Shown here in pieces: positions 17,954 through 27,102 of a stretch of 64,000 nucleotides of DNA (position 1 is the first letter of the stretch; each line of letters opens with the position of its first letter). This DNA comes from Ilumatobacter coccineus YM16-304. GTDB taxonomy: Bacteria; Actinomycetota; Acidimicrobiia; Acidimicrobiales; Ilumatobacteraceae. The position numbers and the translations under genes are program-made. The stretch covers positions 4,216,001-4,280,000 of the forward strand of contig NC_020520.1 of assembly GCF_000348785.1 (NCBI RefSeq). Direction: 5' to 3'. Below the pieces are notes generated by a model. The model did not search any database, had not been told where the DNA came from, and saw nothing but the letters and a program-made list of their open reading frames with translations.

Positions 17954-18167
17954 CTCCTCGTCCGATCAACCCGGTTACGCCGACGCCCTGCGCGAACTCG
18001 ACGCGATCCTCCGCGAACTCGAAGGTTCCGATGTCGACGTCGACCGACTCGCCGACCGCGTCACCCGCGCGTCCGAGCTCATCACGATGTGCCGCGAGAA
18101 GATCTCGACCGCCCAGGTCAAGGTCGAGCAGGTCACGACGCAACTCAGCGCCGCCGACACGCCCTGA
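17946..18167 (+). CDS. xseB: Exodeoxyribonuclease VII small subunit
   Basis: About 73 residues, mostly helical. GYADALRELDAILRELEGSD and VDRLADRVTRASELITMCREK are the conserved helices of XseB. It overlaps xseA by 8 nt, as is common, which implies translational coupling. A GTG at 17934 would add four residues. Confidence 0.92.
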   Translation: MTDSSSDQPGYADALRELDAILRELEGSDVDVDRLADRVTRASELITMCREKISTAQVKVEQVTTQLSAADTP

Positions 18168-18307
18168 TCAGCGTCCGCGTGTCGACCGGCGCCACGCTGG
18201 GTGAACGGCTGGGCACGTGGTGTCGCCGTCCGATGTCACAGCGGTTCGTCGCCCGACCAGCCGCATCGAAGCGCGGAATTCTCCCGTTCACCTGCGACGA
18301 TGTCCAC

Positions 18308-18673
18308 ATGGTCGACTCACCTCGCACGCCGGATGCCCGGCTGATCGCGGTCCTCAACGAACTCGATGTGGCACTGACCGAGAACATCGAGCGGAGCCGC
18401 GAGATGCAGAAGCGCATCCGTAACCAGCAGCGCAAACTGCAGGCGGGTTCCGACCTCTGGCCGCTGGTCGAAGCGGAGACGCAGCCGCGCACCGTCGAGA
18501 TGCTGAGCGAGAACATCGAGAACCTGCATGGTGTCGGCAGCCGGCTCCGAGCGACCCAGGCGTTGGCCCTCCGTGACGAGGGGTTCACGATCACCGACAT
18601 CGCGGATCTGTTCGGCGTGACCCGCCAACGCGTGTCGGCACTGCTGAAGCAGAAATCCGCCACCGACGCCTGA
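18308..18673 (+). CDS. Small helix-turn-helix protein
   Basis: 121 residues. The first 70 are charged and helical and may form a coiled coil. Residues about 80-112 form a sigma-region-4-like or MerR/RpoE-like helix-turn-helix: LALRDEGFTITDIADLFGVT followed by RQRVSALLK. It is probably a DNA-binding regulator. I do not recognise a named family. It stands alone between xseB and the GGPP synthase gene, so its target cannot be guessed. Confidence 0.65.
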   Translation: MVDSPRTPDARLIAVLNELDVALTENIERSREMQKRIRNQQRKLQAGSDLWPLVEAETQPRTVEMLSENIENLHGVGSRLRATQALALRDEGFTITDIADLFGVTRQRVSALLKQKSATDA

Positions 18674-18782
18674 CCGCGTCCGACACCTGTCGACCGAGGC
18701 CGCCGACGGCCCCGTCACGACACGATCGACGGGTGGCGACGGAAGACTCCGAGCACGAGACGACGCCCTCCGAGGGCGGCAG

Positions 18783-18788
18783 TAACCT
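18783..18788 (+). promoter_or_regulatory. Leaderless -10 element for GGPP synthase
   Basis: TAACCT lies 7 nt before ATG 18796. It argues against the longer form starting at GTG 18733. Confidence 0.6.
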
Positions 18789-18795
18789 CGGCATC

Positions 18796-19857
18796 ATGCC
18801 TGCGAGCGCCCCTCCTTCCCTGCTTCGGCTCGCGCAACGCGTCGATGCCCGCCTCGACGAATTCCTGGCGGCCGAACGCGATCGCTGGGCAGGTTTCGAC
18901 GACTCGCTCGGGCATCCGATCGACGAGATCCGTCGACTCGTGCTGTCGGGTGGCAAGCGTCTGCGCCCGGCGTTCTGCCACTGGGGATATGTCGGAGCAG
19001 GCGGCGGCGACAGCGACCAGATCGACATCGACGCCGGCGCGGCGTTCGAACTCATGCACGCGTTCGCGTTGTTCCACGACGACGTGATGGACGATGCCGA
19101 CTCCCGCCGCGGCCAGCCCACCACGCACACGCTGAGCGCCCAAGAGCACGCCCGCAACGGATGGGACGGAGAGTCGCGCCGATTCGGTGAAGGTGTTGCG
19201 ATCCTCGTCGGCGACCTCGCGTTCGTCTACGCCGATCAACTGCTCGAAGAAGCCTCCCCGGCCGCGGCCCGGATCTGGAACGAGCTCCGCATCGAGCTCA
19301 ACATCGGGCAGTACCTCGACATCCTCGGCGGGGTGAGCCGCACGCGCGACATCGCCGCGTCCGAGCGCATCTGCCGCTACAAGTCGGGCAAGTACACGAT
19401 CGAACGGCCGCTGCACCTCGGCGCCGTACTCGCCGCTCCCGACCGCGCCGACGAGTTGCTGCCACACCTCAGCAACTACGGCCTCCCGCTCGGCGACGCA
19501 TTCCAGATGCGCGACGACGTGATGGGTGCGTTCGGCGACGAGGCCGTCACCGGCAAACCCGTCGGCGGCGACCTCATCGAAGGCAAGCCCACGCCGTTGC
19601 TCGCTCGGGCGACCCGCCTGGCGACCGACGCGCAACGCGACGTGCTCGAACTGGTCGGCGACCCCGACATGTCGCCCGAGACGGTGGCTCGAGTGCAGCA
19701 GGTGATCGTCGACACCGGAGGGCTCGCCGAACTCGAAGCGCACATCTCCGAGTTGACCGAGTCGGCGGTCGCCTCGCTCGACCAGGCACCGATCACCGAC
19801 GCCGCCAAGGCCGAGCTCACGCTGCTGGCCGAGTTCGTCAGTCAGCGCACCGTCTGA
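18796..19857 (+). CDS. crtE: Polyprenyl (geranylgeranyl) diphosphate synthase
   Basis: 353 residues. The first aspartate-rich motif is HDDVMDDADSRRG and the second is QMRDDVMGAFGD. GGKRLRPAF and the KPVGGDLIEGKPTPLL segment are also typical of trans-prenyltransferases. It condenses isopentenyl diphosphate with allylic substrate; given the adjacent phytoene genes the product is most likely C20 GGPP. A gap of 109 nt separates it from the desaturase gene. The start is set by the TAACCT element 7 nt upstream. Confidence 0.9.
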   Translation: MPASAPPSLLRLAQRVDARLDEFLAAERDRWAGFDDSLGHPIDEIRRLVLSGGKRLRPAFCHWGYVGAGGGDSDQIDIDAGAAFELMHAFALFHDDVMDDADSRRGQPTTHTLSAQEHARNGWDGESRRFGEGVAILVGDLAFVYADQLLEEASPAAARIWNELRIELNIGQYLDILGGVSRTRDIAASERICRYKSGKYTIERPLHLGAVLAAPDRADELLPHLSNYGLPLGDAFQMRDDVMGAFGDEAVTGKPVGGDLIEGKPTPLLARATRLATDAQRDVLELVGDPDMSPETVARVQQVIVDTGGLAELEAHISELTESAVASLDQAPITDAAKAELTLLAEFVSQRTV

Positions 19858-19966
19858 TCATGCACGCACTCCACCATGCGCGTTCGTCCCGAGGGCTCAC
19901 GCACCCTCACGCTCCGCACTGCGTGTGTGCGCCGACGTGCCTCACTCCCGTTTGCGCGGTGGCGCG

Positions 19967-21445
19967 ATGAAGGTCGTCGTCATCGGTGCCGGGCTCGGCG
20001 GGCTCTCTGCCGCGGCACATCTGAGCAAGGGTGGCCACGAGGTCACCATCGTCGAGCGTGAAGCCATCCCTGGCGGTCGCGCCGGGATGATCCGGTCGCA
20101 CGGGTTCAGCCTCGACAACGGCCCGACCGTGCTCACGATGCCCGATCTGCTCGAAGAAGCGTTCGTCGCCGCGGGCGCGAACATGGCCGACCACATCACG
20201 CTCGAACCGGTCGACCCGATGTATCGGGCCTGCTACGCCGACGGCTCGACGCTCTTCGTCCGACACGGTCGCGACGCCATGACCGAGGAGATCCGCCAGT
20301 TCGCCAACGCGAAGGAAGCCGAAGCGTTCGGCCGCTTCTCCGACTGGCTCGAAGAGCTCTACACCGCCGAGATGCGGTCGTTCATCGACGCCAACTTCGA
20401 CTCGCCGCTCGATCTCGCCAAGCCCTGGCGAGACGGCGTGTCGCTGCTCAAGCTCGGAGGGTTCGGCAAGCTCGGCAAGAAGGTGGCCTCGTTCTTCGAC
20501 GACGAGCGCCTGCAACGCATCTTCAGCTTCCAGTCGATGTACGCCGGCCTCGCGCCATACGAAGCGCTCGCGCTGTACGCCGTCATCACCTACATGGACT
20601 CGATCCAAGGTGTGTTCGTCCCCAAGGGCGGGATGCACCAGATGGCTGCCGGGTTGGCTGCTGCGGTCGAGCAGGCGGGTGTCGACATCCGCTATTCGAC
20701 GCCGGTGACGAAGATCGCCCGTTTCGCCAACGGTTCGGTGCGCGGCGTGTACATCGGTGACGGCACCGATGCCGAGTTGCTCGACGCCGAGGCCGTGGTC
20801 TGCAATCCCGATCTGCCGGTCGCCTATCGCGAACTGCTCGACGACGTGAAGATCCCGCGCGTCGCCCGCAACGGCAAGTACTCGCCGTCGTGTCTGCTGT
20901 GGGTCGCCGGGGTGAAGGGGCTGCCGCCTGCCGATGCCGCACATCACAACATCCACTTCGGAGAGGACTGGGACGGCTCGTTCAAGGCGCTGATCGAGGA
21001 CGGCGTGCGGATGCCCGACCCGTCGATCCTCGTCACGCTGCACAGCCTCGACGACCGATCGCTCGCACCCGACGGATGCACCAGCCTCTACGTGCTCGAA
21101 CCCACGCCGAACCTGTCGGGCACGATCGACTGGTCGCGAGAACGCGAGCAGATCACCGACAGCCTCAAGGCGAAGGTCGCGTCGCTCGGCTACCCGACCG
21201 ACGTCGTCGTCGAGCAGGTGTACGACCCGCAAGACTGGGAAGCGATGGGCATGGAACAGGGGACGCCGTTCGCACTGGCGCACACGTTCTTCCAGACCGG
21301 CCCGTTCCGCCCGAACAACGTCAACCGCAAGGTCCCCGGTCTGGTGTTCACCGGCTCGTCCACCTTGCCGGGAGTCGGAGTTCCGATGGTGCTGGTGTCA
21401 GGCAAGCTCGCCGCCCAACGAGTCGACGAGTACGGAAACCGCTGA
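19967..21445 (+). CDS. crtI: Phytoene desaturase
   Basis: 492 residues. The N-terminus is a Rossmann FAD-binding site, VVVIGAGLGGLSAAAHLSKG, followed by GGRAGMIRSHGFSLDNGPTV. The C-terminal FAD motif is LVFTGSSTLPGVGVPMVLVS, typical of CrtI. It introduces double bases into phytoene to give neurosporene or lycopene. ATG 19967 is chosen as it begins the dinucleotide fold. The phytoene synthase start overlaps its stop by 1 nt. Confidence 0.92.
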   Translation: MKVVVIGAGLGGLSAAAHLSKGGHEVTIVEREAIPGGRAGMIRSHGFSLDNGPTVLTMPDLLEEAFVAAGANMADHITLEPVDPMYRACYADGSTLFVRHGRDAMTEEIRQFANAKEAEAFGRFSDWLEELYTAEMRSFIDANFDSPLDLAKPWRDGVSLLKLGGFGKLGKKVASFFDDERLQRIFSFQSMYAGLAPYEALALYAVITYMDSIQGVFVPKGGMHQMAAGLAAAVEQAGVDIRYSTPVTKIARFANGSVRGVYIGDGTDAELLDAEAVVCNPDLPVAYRELLDDVKIPRVARNGKYSPSCLLWVAGVKGLPPADAAHHNIHFGEDWDGSFKALIEDGVRMPDPSILVTLHSLDDRSLAPDGCTSLYVLEPTPNLSGTIDWSREREQITDSLKAKVASLGYPTDVVVEQVYDPQDWEAMGMEQGTPFALAHTFFQTGPFRPNNVNRKVPGLVFTGSSTLPGVGVPMVLVSGKLAAQRVDEYGNR

Positions 21446-22386
21446 TGCCCGGCGTGCTCTCCGGTCTGCTCCGCAACCCGTTCGCGCGTCGCCCGCCGAC
21501 GCCCACGACGCACCTGCTCCCCGAGGGTCCGGTCACGCTCGACGAGAGCTACGACCTGTGCCGAGAGTTCAACAAGCGGCACGGCACCACCTACTACTGG
21601 TCGACCAAGGTGCTCCCGCGCATCAAGCAGCACCACGTGCATGCGCTGTACGCGTTCGCACGATACGCCGACGACATCGTCGACGAAATCCCCTCGCAGG
21701 GTGGCCGTGACGTGCCGGTCGAGGAGCGAGCGGCGGCGCTGCACGACTTCGGCGACCGATTCTTCGCCGACCTCGACGCGGGTCGCTCCGACGACCCGGT
21801 GCTCAAGGCCGTGGTGCACACCGTGCGCGCGTTCGACATCGACACCGACACGTTCCGCCGCTTCCTCCGGTCGATGGAGATGGACCTCACGGTCGAGTCG
21901 TACGAGACGTGGGACGACCTGCTCGACTACATGGATGGCTCCGCTGCGGTGATCGGCGAGATGATGCTGCCGATCCTCGAACCCACCGACCACGAACAGT
22001 CGCTGCCGTCCGCCCGCGATCTCGGCAACGCGTTCCAGTTGACGAACTTCCTGCGCGACATCGACGAAGACCTCGACCGCGGTCGCCAGTACGTCCCGCT
22101 CGAAGACAGCCGCCGGTTCGGCGTCGACCTCACCGACCGTCGCGTGACCCCCGAGTTCGTCAGCCTCATGCAGTTCGAGATCGAGCGCTGCCGTGAGCTG
22201 TACCGGTCGGCCGAGGCCGGGTTCGCGATGCTGCCACCGCGTTCGGCGAAGTGCGTGCGCGCCGCTCACACCCTGTACTCGCGGATCCTCGACAAGATCG
22301 AGGAGCAGCAGTACGACGTGTTCACGTCGCGTGCATCGGTGTCGACCGCCGAGAAGGCCCGCCTCGTCGCCAGCCTCCTCCGATGA
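21445..22386 (+). CDS. crtB: Phytoene synthase
   Basis: 313 residues. The two aspartate-rich motifs of squalene/phytoene synthases are YADDIVDE and FLRDIDEDLDRGRQYVP. YYWSTKVLP and LYAFARYADD are also conserved. It joins two GGPP molecules head to head to form phytoene. It overlaps crtI by 1 nt and cruF by 4 nt, so it is in the middle of a coupled operon. Confidence 0.94.
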   Translation: MPGVLSGLLRNPFARRPPTPTTHLLPEGPVTLDESYDLCREFNKRHGTTYYWSTKVLPRIKQHHVHALYAFARYADDIVDEIPSQGGRDVPVEERAAALHDFGDRFFADLDAGRSDDPVLKAVVHTVRAFDIDTDTFRRFLRSMEMDLTVESYETWDDLLDYMDGSAAVIGEMMLPILEPTDHEQSLPSARDLGNAFQLTNFLRDIDEDLDRGRQYVPLEDSRRFGVDLTDRRVTPEFVSLMQFEIERCRELYRSAEAGFAMLPPRSAKCVRAAHTLYSRILDKIEEQQYDVFTSRASVSTAEKARLVASLLR

Positions 22387-23216
22387 AGCGGACACTCGAC
22401 GCACCTCGACGCTCCCCACGTGGCGACCTGGCCGACCGGGTGGCAGCGGTGTCGTCGGTGGTCACGATCGCGGGGATGATCGCCACGCCGTTGCTGCCGC
22501 AGCGCGGCATCGGTCGACGGGTCCTCTCGTCGGTGGTCGTCACCGGCATGTTCGCCACGACGGCAGCGAACGCCACCAAGCGGTGGGGCATCGGCCGTGC
22601 CGCCGCGGCGGCCACGGCGACCGCGCTGGCCACCGGCGTGGTCGAGCGAATCGGCACCCGCACCGGGTTGCCGTTCGGCCGGTACGCCTACACCTCGGCG
22701 TTGCAACCACAGATCGCGCACGTCCCCGTGATCGTGCCGCTCGCCTGGTTCGGCATGGGGCTGCCGTCTCGGGAGGCCGCTCACGCCGCGCTCGGAGATG
22801 CCAGCACTCCGGCCGCGCGCATCGCCCTCGGCTCCGCGGCCATGACCGCCTGGGATCTCTTCCTCGACCCGCAGATGGTCGGCGAGGGCTTCTGGGCCTG
22901 GGCTCGACGCGGGGCCTACCGAGGGATCCCGCTGAGCAACTTCGTCGGATGGTTCATCACCGGGCTCGGCATCATGGCGATGCTCGAAGCACTGCTGCCA
23001 CCTGGCGAGCACGAGGTTGCGAGCGGCGTCGCAGGCCTCGAATCGACAGATCGGGCCGACCGACGCCTCGTGAGCGAATATGGGTACATGTCGGTGATGC
23101 AGACCCTCGGCTTCGCACGGTTCTTCCGCGACCCACTGGTCGCCGCCGTCGGAGGTGCCGCCATGCTTCCGATCTCGGCCGCTGCCGCGCGCAACCTGCT
23201 GCGAGGCCGAGCGTGA
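22383..23216 (+). CDS. cruF: CruF-type carotenoid 1',2'-hydratase
   Basis: 277 residues with six to seven hydrophobic segments. The family block is present: AWDLFLDPQMVGEGFWAW followed by GAYRGIPLSNFVGWFITG. CruF adds water across the 1,2 double bond of an acyclic carotenoid end, giving the tertiary hydroxyl to which sugars may be attached in myxoxanthophyll-type and deinoxanthin-type pathways. Four-nt overlaps with crtB and the next desaturase show an operon. Confidence 0.88.
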   Translation: MKRTLDAPRRSPRGDLADRVAAVSSVVTIAGMIATPLLPQRGIGRRVLSSVVVTGMFATTAANATKRWGIGRAAAAATATALATGVVERIGTRTGLPFGRYAYTSALQPQIAHVPVIVPLAWFGMGLPSREAAHAALGDASTPAARIALGSAAMTAWDLFLDPQMVGEGFWAWARRGAYRGIPLSNFVGWFITGLGIMAMLEALLPPGEHEVASGVAGLESTDRADRRLVSEYGYMSVMQTLGFARFFRDPLVAAVGGAAMLPISAAAARNLLRGRA

Positions 23217-24664
23217 GCCGCCGAGTTGCGATCATCGGTGGCGGCGTCGGCGGTCTGGCGACCGCGATCCGTCTCGCCGTCGCCGGTCACCACGTCACGA
23301 TCGTCGAGAAGAACGAGCGGGTCGGCGGAAAGCTGTCGACGTACGAGCGCGACGGCTTCACGTTCGACATCGGTCCGTCGCTGCTGACGATGCCGCACCT
23401 GTTCGACGAGTTGTTCCGGCTGGCGGGCAGTTCGATCGACGACGAACTCGATCTCGTGCGCCTCGACCCGCAGTTCAACTACTCGTGGCGCGACGGCTCG
23501 CGTCTGTACGTCCGCGACGACCACGACGCGACCGCCGCCGAGTTCGACGCGTTCTCACCAGGAGCGGGCGCGAAGTGGCGCGAGTTCGACGAGCACGGTC
23601 GGACGATCTGGGACACGGCGGAGCGAACGTTCTTCGCCGGGCCGATGGAGAACCCCATCGAGTTGGCCAAGCGCATGGAGTCGCCGTCCGATCTGCTCGC
23701 GATCGATCCGCTGCGCACGATGCAGACCGCCGCTCGGGATGCGTTCGACGAACCACACCTCCGTCAGTGGGTGGGCCGGTACGCCACCTACTCGGGTTCA
23801 CTGCCGCATCGGGCACCGGCGACGTTGGCGTGCATTCCGCACATCGAGGCGCGCTACGGGGCCTGGTATCCGATGGGCGGTCTCGGCACGCTTCGCGACG
23901 CGCTCGAGCGCTGTGCCGAACGCGTCGGCGTCACGATCCGAACCGGCGTCGACGTCGTCGGCGTGACCAGTGCGCCCAACCGGGTCACGGGTGTGGCGGT
24001 GAGCGATGGCACGATCATCGATGCGTCGATCGTGGTGGCCAACGCCGATGCGCGCCATCTGTACGCCGACCTGCTCCCGGACGACGCGGCCTTGAAGCAG
24101 GTGAGCAAGGCGCAGCGTTCCACGAGCGGCTTCGCCATGTGCATCGGCGCCCGCGGCCGCACCGAGGGCATCGGCCATCACAACGTGTGGTTCGCCGACG
24201 ACGCGATGCACGAGTTCCGTGAGATCGAAGCGCGCCAACTGCCGTCCGATCCGACGATCTACGGCTGTGTCTCGTCGGTCACCGACCCGAGCCAGGCGCC
24301 CGACGGCGACGAGAACTGGTTTCTCCTCGTCAACACTCCCCCGGGCATCGACGTCGACACCGAGGCGTATCGCAACCTCGTGCTCGATCGGCTGGCGTCG
24401 CACGGTGTCGACCTGAGGCGTCGGATGCGGTTCTGCGCGCGGATCGCCCCCGCCGACATCGAGCGGATGTATCGCTCACCGGGCGGGGCGATCTACGGGT
24501 CGTCGTCGAACGGGATGCGGGCCGCATTCGCTCGCCCGTCGAACCGTGGAGCGAAGCCTGGGCTCTACCTCGTCGGCGGATCGAGCCATCCCGGCGGTGG
24601 CCTGCCGCTCGTTGCGACGAGTGCTCGGATCGTGGCCGACATGATCCAGTCCGATCTCGCGTGA
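23213..24664 (+). CDS. Second CrtI-family carotenoid desaturase (CrtD-like)
   Basis: 483 residues, GTG start overlapping the cruF stop by 4 nt. The FAD motif is VAIIGGGVGGLATAIRLAVA and the family element GGKLSTYERDGFTFDIGPSL follows. The C-terminal motif is GLYLVGGSSHPGGGLPLVAT. In this context it most likely acts as a 3,4-desaturase on the hydrated end (CrtD role). It could instead be a second phytoene desaturase or isomerase-like paralogue. Paralogy with the gene at 19967 is clear but they differ substantially. Confidence 0.85.
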   Translation: MSRRVAIIGGGVGGLATAIRLAVAGHHVTIVEKNERVGGKLSTYERDGFTFDIGPSLLTMPHLFDELFRLAGSSIDDELDLVRLDPQFNYSWRDGSRLYVRDDHDATAAEFDAFSPGAGAKWREFDEHGRTIWDTAERTFFAGPMENPIELAKRMESPSDLLAIDPLRTMQTAARDAFDEPHLRQWVGRYATYSGSLPHRAPATLACIPHIEARYGAWYPMGGLGTLRDALERCAERVGVTIRTGVDVVGVTSAPNRVTGVAVSDGTIIDASIVVANADARHLYADLLPDDAALKQVSKAQRSTSGFAMCIGARGRTEGIGHHNVWFADDAMHEFREIEARQLPSDPTIYGCVSSVTDPSQAPDGDENWFLLVNTPPGIDVDTEAYRNLVLDRLASHGVDLRRRMRFCARIAPADIERMYRSPGGAIYGSSSNGMRAAFARPSNRGAKPGLYLVGGSSHPGGGLPLVATSARIVADMIQSDLA

Positions 24665-25773
24665 GCAGTCGCTCGATGCGGCTGCGGCGGACCGTTCGGG
24701 TCGCTTCCATCGCCGCCCGCGGTGCTGCCGGTGCGGTGGCGATCACCCGGCTCGCGAAGGCTGCTCGTGTCGCTGACCCAGTCTCGGTTGCGTCGGATCG
24801 CGATCGGCAGCCCGCCTCGATCAGCGTCGTCGTCCCGGCTCGCGACGAAGCCGATCGAATCGGCCCGCTGCTCGATGCGATCGTCGGGTCTGATGGCGTG
24901 GGCGAGGTGATCGTCGTCGACGACCAGTCGTCCGATGCCACGGCCTCCATCGCTCGAGGTGCCGGGGCGGTCGTCATCGCCGGCACCGAGCTGCCTGCCG
25001 GTTGGGCCGGGAAGGCGTGGGCGCTGCAGCAGGGCATCGAGGCCGCGACCGGCGAGTGGATCGTGACCCTCGACGCCGACACCCGACCGCAGCCCGGCCT
25101 CGTGCCGGCCCTGGTCGACCGGGCCATCGCCGACGGCTTCGACTTCCTCACGGTCGGCGGCAGATTCGAATGCCCGACACCTGGCACCCGGTGGCTGCAC
25201 GCCTCCATGCTCACCACCCTCGTCTACCGCTTCGGCCCGCCCGGGGTGCCCAGCCGTCCGGATCGGGCGATGGCGAACGGCCAGTGCATGGCCATGCGGC
25301 GCGGCCGGTTCCTCGACATCGGTGGCATGGGCACCGTGAGCGGGCACGTCGTCGAAGACATCGCGCTCGCGCGCTCGCTCGTTGCGAGCGGGTGGTCGGT
25401 CGGCTTCCTCGATGCTGCCGACCTCCTCACGGTGCGGATGTTCGAGTCGTTGGGCGACACGTGGGCCGGGTGGGGGCGTTCGCTCGCGCTTCCTGGTGTC
25501 GAACCGCGATCGCGTCAGATCGCCGATCTCGCCGTCGTGCTGCTCGCTCAGGCGCTGCCGCTCCCTCGGCTCCTCCTTCGTCGCGGCGACCTGATCGACA
25601 TCGTGCTGGCGGCGACGCGGCTCGGCACGTTGGCCGGAACGCGCACCGCCTATGACCGAGCCGACGCCGCGTACTGGCTCAGCCCGCTGACCGATCTGCC
25701 GTCGTCGGTTGCGATCGCCCGCGGCATCGCACGACGCGGGCGCCAGTCATGGCGCGGCCGCAGTTACTCCTGA
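24661..25773 (+). CDS. Family 2 glycosyltransferase of the carotenoid operon
   Basis: 370 residues, GTG overlapping the previous stop by 4 nt. A GT2 fold is clear: ISVVVPARDEADRIGPLL, then VIVVDDQSSDATASI, and the metal-binding LDADTRPQPGLV. ANGQCMAMRR and GHVVEDIALARSL are further GT2 motifs. C-terminal hydrophobic segments suggest membrane association. It resembles CruC/CrtQ-type enzymes that attach sugar to carotenoids. The last 27 nt overlap the convergent PlsY-like gene. Confidence 0.82.
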   Translation: MSSRSMRLRRTVRVASIAARGAAGAVAITRLAKAARVADPVSVASDRDRQPASISVVVPARDEADRIGPLLDAIVGSDGVGEVIVVDDQSSDATASIARGAGAVVIAGTELPAGWAGKAWALQQGIEAATGEWIVTLDADTRPQPGLVPALVDRAIADGFDFLTVGGRFECPTPGTRWLHASMLTTLVYRFGPPGVPSRPDRAMANGQCMAMRRGRFLDIGGMGTVSGHVVEDIALARSLVASGWSVGFLDAADLLTVRMFESLGDTWAGWGRSLALPGVEPRSRQIADLAVVLLAQALPLPRLLLRRGDLIDIVLAATRLGTLAGTRTAYDRADAAYWLSPLTDLPSSVAIARGIARRGRQSWRGRSYS

Positions 25774-26361
25774 TCGTTTGCGATCGGCCATCGCCGCCAT
25801 GGCGAACCGCAGACCGATGAAGGTCATGAGCGCGCCGGTGGCAGCAGTGCGAAACGGTCCGTCGACTGCGAGTTGCACGAACGGCAACACGAGCATCCCT
25901 GCCCTCGCTCCCCACGCGAACGAACGAGTCGCTCCGAACACGACCAGCAGCAACCCGATCGAGATGAGCGTCGCGACCGGTGCAGCGACCAGCACGGTGC
26001 CGACGAACGTGAGGATGCTCCGCCCACCGACGAACCGGGCGAACAGCGGGAAGGCGTGCCCGACCATCGCGGCGCCGCCGGCGATGTACGGCAGGCCCCA
26101 CACCCCCTCATCGGCGAGGGCCAGACCCACGCCGGCGGCGAGCAAGCCCTTGGCGACATCGCCGACGAAGACGGGCACCGCGGCCATCCGGCCCATCGTC
26201 TCGCGAGCGTTCCAGAATCCCGGGTTCCGATCGCCGACCGTGCGGAGATCGACGGCCGAGTGCCGGCCCGCCACCAGGTTGGCGAGCGGGATCGAACCGA
26301 TCAGATATCCGGCGACGATCACCACCAAGACATCACCGGTCGTTCCCACAGCTGCAAGCAT
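25747..26361 (-). CDS. PlsY-like glycerol-3-phosphate acyltransferase
   Basis: 204 residues with about five hydrophobic segments. The PlsY motifs are recognisable but divergent: GYLIGSIPLANLVAG, GDRNPGFWNA in place of GSGNPGATN, and GHAFPLFARFVGGRS in place of the usual GGKG ending. PlsY transfers acyl from acyl-phosphate to glycerol-3-phosphate. The changed third motif suggests another acceptor, possibly in carotenoid acylation given its neighbours, but that is inference. The ATG lies 9 nt from the divergent CrtA-like start; a GTG at 26349 is an alternative. Confidence 0.7.
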   Translation of the reverse strand: MLAAVGTTGDVLVVIVAGYLIGSIPLANLVAGRHSAVDLRTVGDRNPGFWNARETMGRMAAVPVFVGDVAKGLLAAGVGLALADEGVWGLPYIAGGAAMVGHAFPLFARFVGGRSILTFVGTVLVAAPVATLISIGLLLVVFGATRSFAWGARAGMLVLPFVQLAVDGPFRTAATGALMTFIGLRFAMAAMADRKRSGVTAAAP

Positions 26362-26370
26362 GGCGGGTGC

Positions 26371-27066
26371 ATGGCCCGCATCGCGTCCTTTCATCTGATC
26401 TCCGAGCCAGCTTGGAAAATCCCGATGGCCATGGCGCGCCTCGGACTCGATCGCCCGGCACTCGATCGAGTGGATGGCCTGCACTTCTGGCGACTGCTCG
26501 GAACCGGCCGCGGGAACGACACGGGTCCCGGAGCCGATCTCCGACGCACCGCAGTGTTCGCCGTGTGGGACGACGAAGCCGACCTCGATCGATTCCTCGA
26601 CCAGCACCGCATCGCCCGACGATGGTCGAACGCCAGCGAATCCTGGAACGTTCGCCTGCGAGCCCTCGGCGGCCACGGCCGCTGGCGGGGCATCGACCCA
26701 CTCGACCACATGACGCAGGGCGCCCGCAGCGGACCGATCGCGATCGTGACGCGCGCCGACGTCCGCCGCTCGGCAGGTCGTCGGTTCGCGCGAGCAGCGA
26801 AGGAAGTCGACACCGAGTTGCACACCGCGGCTGGGCTGATCGATGTGGTCGGCATCGGCGAAGCACCGGTGGGCCGGTTGGCGACGTTCAGCCTCTGGGA
26901 ATCGCTCGACGCCGCCCGCGCCTTCGCCTACTCGATGCCTCGCCACCGCCAGGTGATCGACGAGACACGGGACGGCGACTGGTATTCCGAAGAGCTGTTC
27001 GCCCGTTTCGAACCGTACGGCTCGACGGGCACCTGGAACGGCCGAGACCCGCTCGAGAAGCGCTGA
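26371..27066 (+). CDS. crtA: CrtA-like (spheroidene monooxygenase family) protein
   Basis: 231 residues. It matches the layout of spheroidene monooxygenase: GLHFWRLLGTGRG, TAVFAVWDDEADLDRF, RRWSNASESWNVRL, GPIAIVTRADVR, ATFSLWESLDAARAF, then WYSEELFARFEPYG and GTWNGRDPL at the end. CrtA introduces a keto group at C2 of acyclic carotenoids. Placement next to CruF and CrtD-like genes fits an acyclic keto-carotenoid. The start is 9 nt from the PlsY-like start on the other strand. Confidence 0.82.
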   Translation: MARIASFHLISEPAWKIPMAMARLGLDRPALDRVDGLHFWRLLGTGRGNDTGPGADLRRTAVFAVWDDEADLDRFLDQHRIARRWSNASESWNVRLRALGGHGRWRGIDPLDHMTQGARSGPIAIVTRADVRRSAGRRFARAAKEVDTELHTAAGLIDVVGIGEAPVGRLATFSLWESLDAARAFAYSMPRHRQVIDETRDGDWYSEELFARFEPYGSTGTWNGRDPLEKR

Positions 27067-27102
27067 CGCTGAAACGTTCGGCGGCTCGAGCACACGCATG
27101 GT

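Noticed and set aside
25747-25773. Frameshift or error at the overlapping ends of the GT2 and PlsY-like genes
   Set aside because: Both proteins end naturally and a 27-nt antisense overlap is common in compact genomes.
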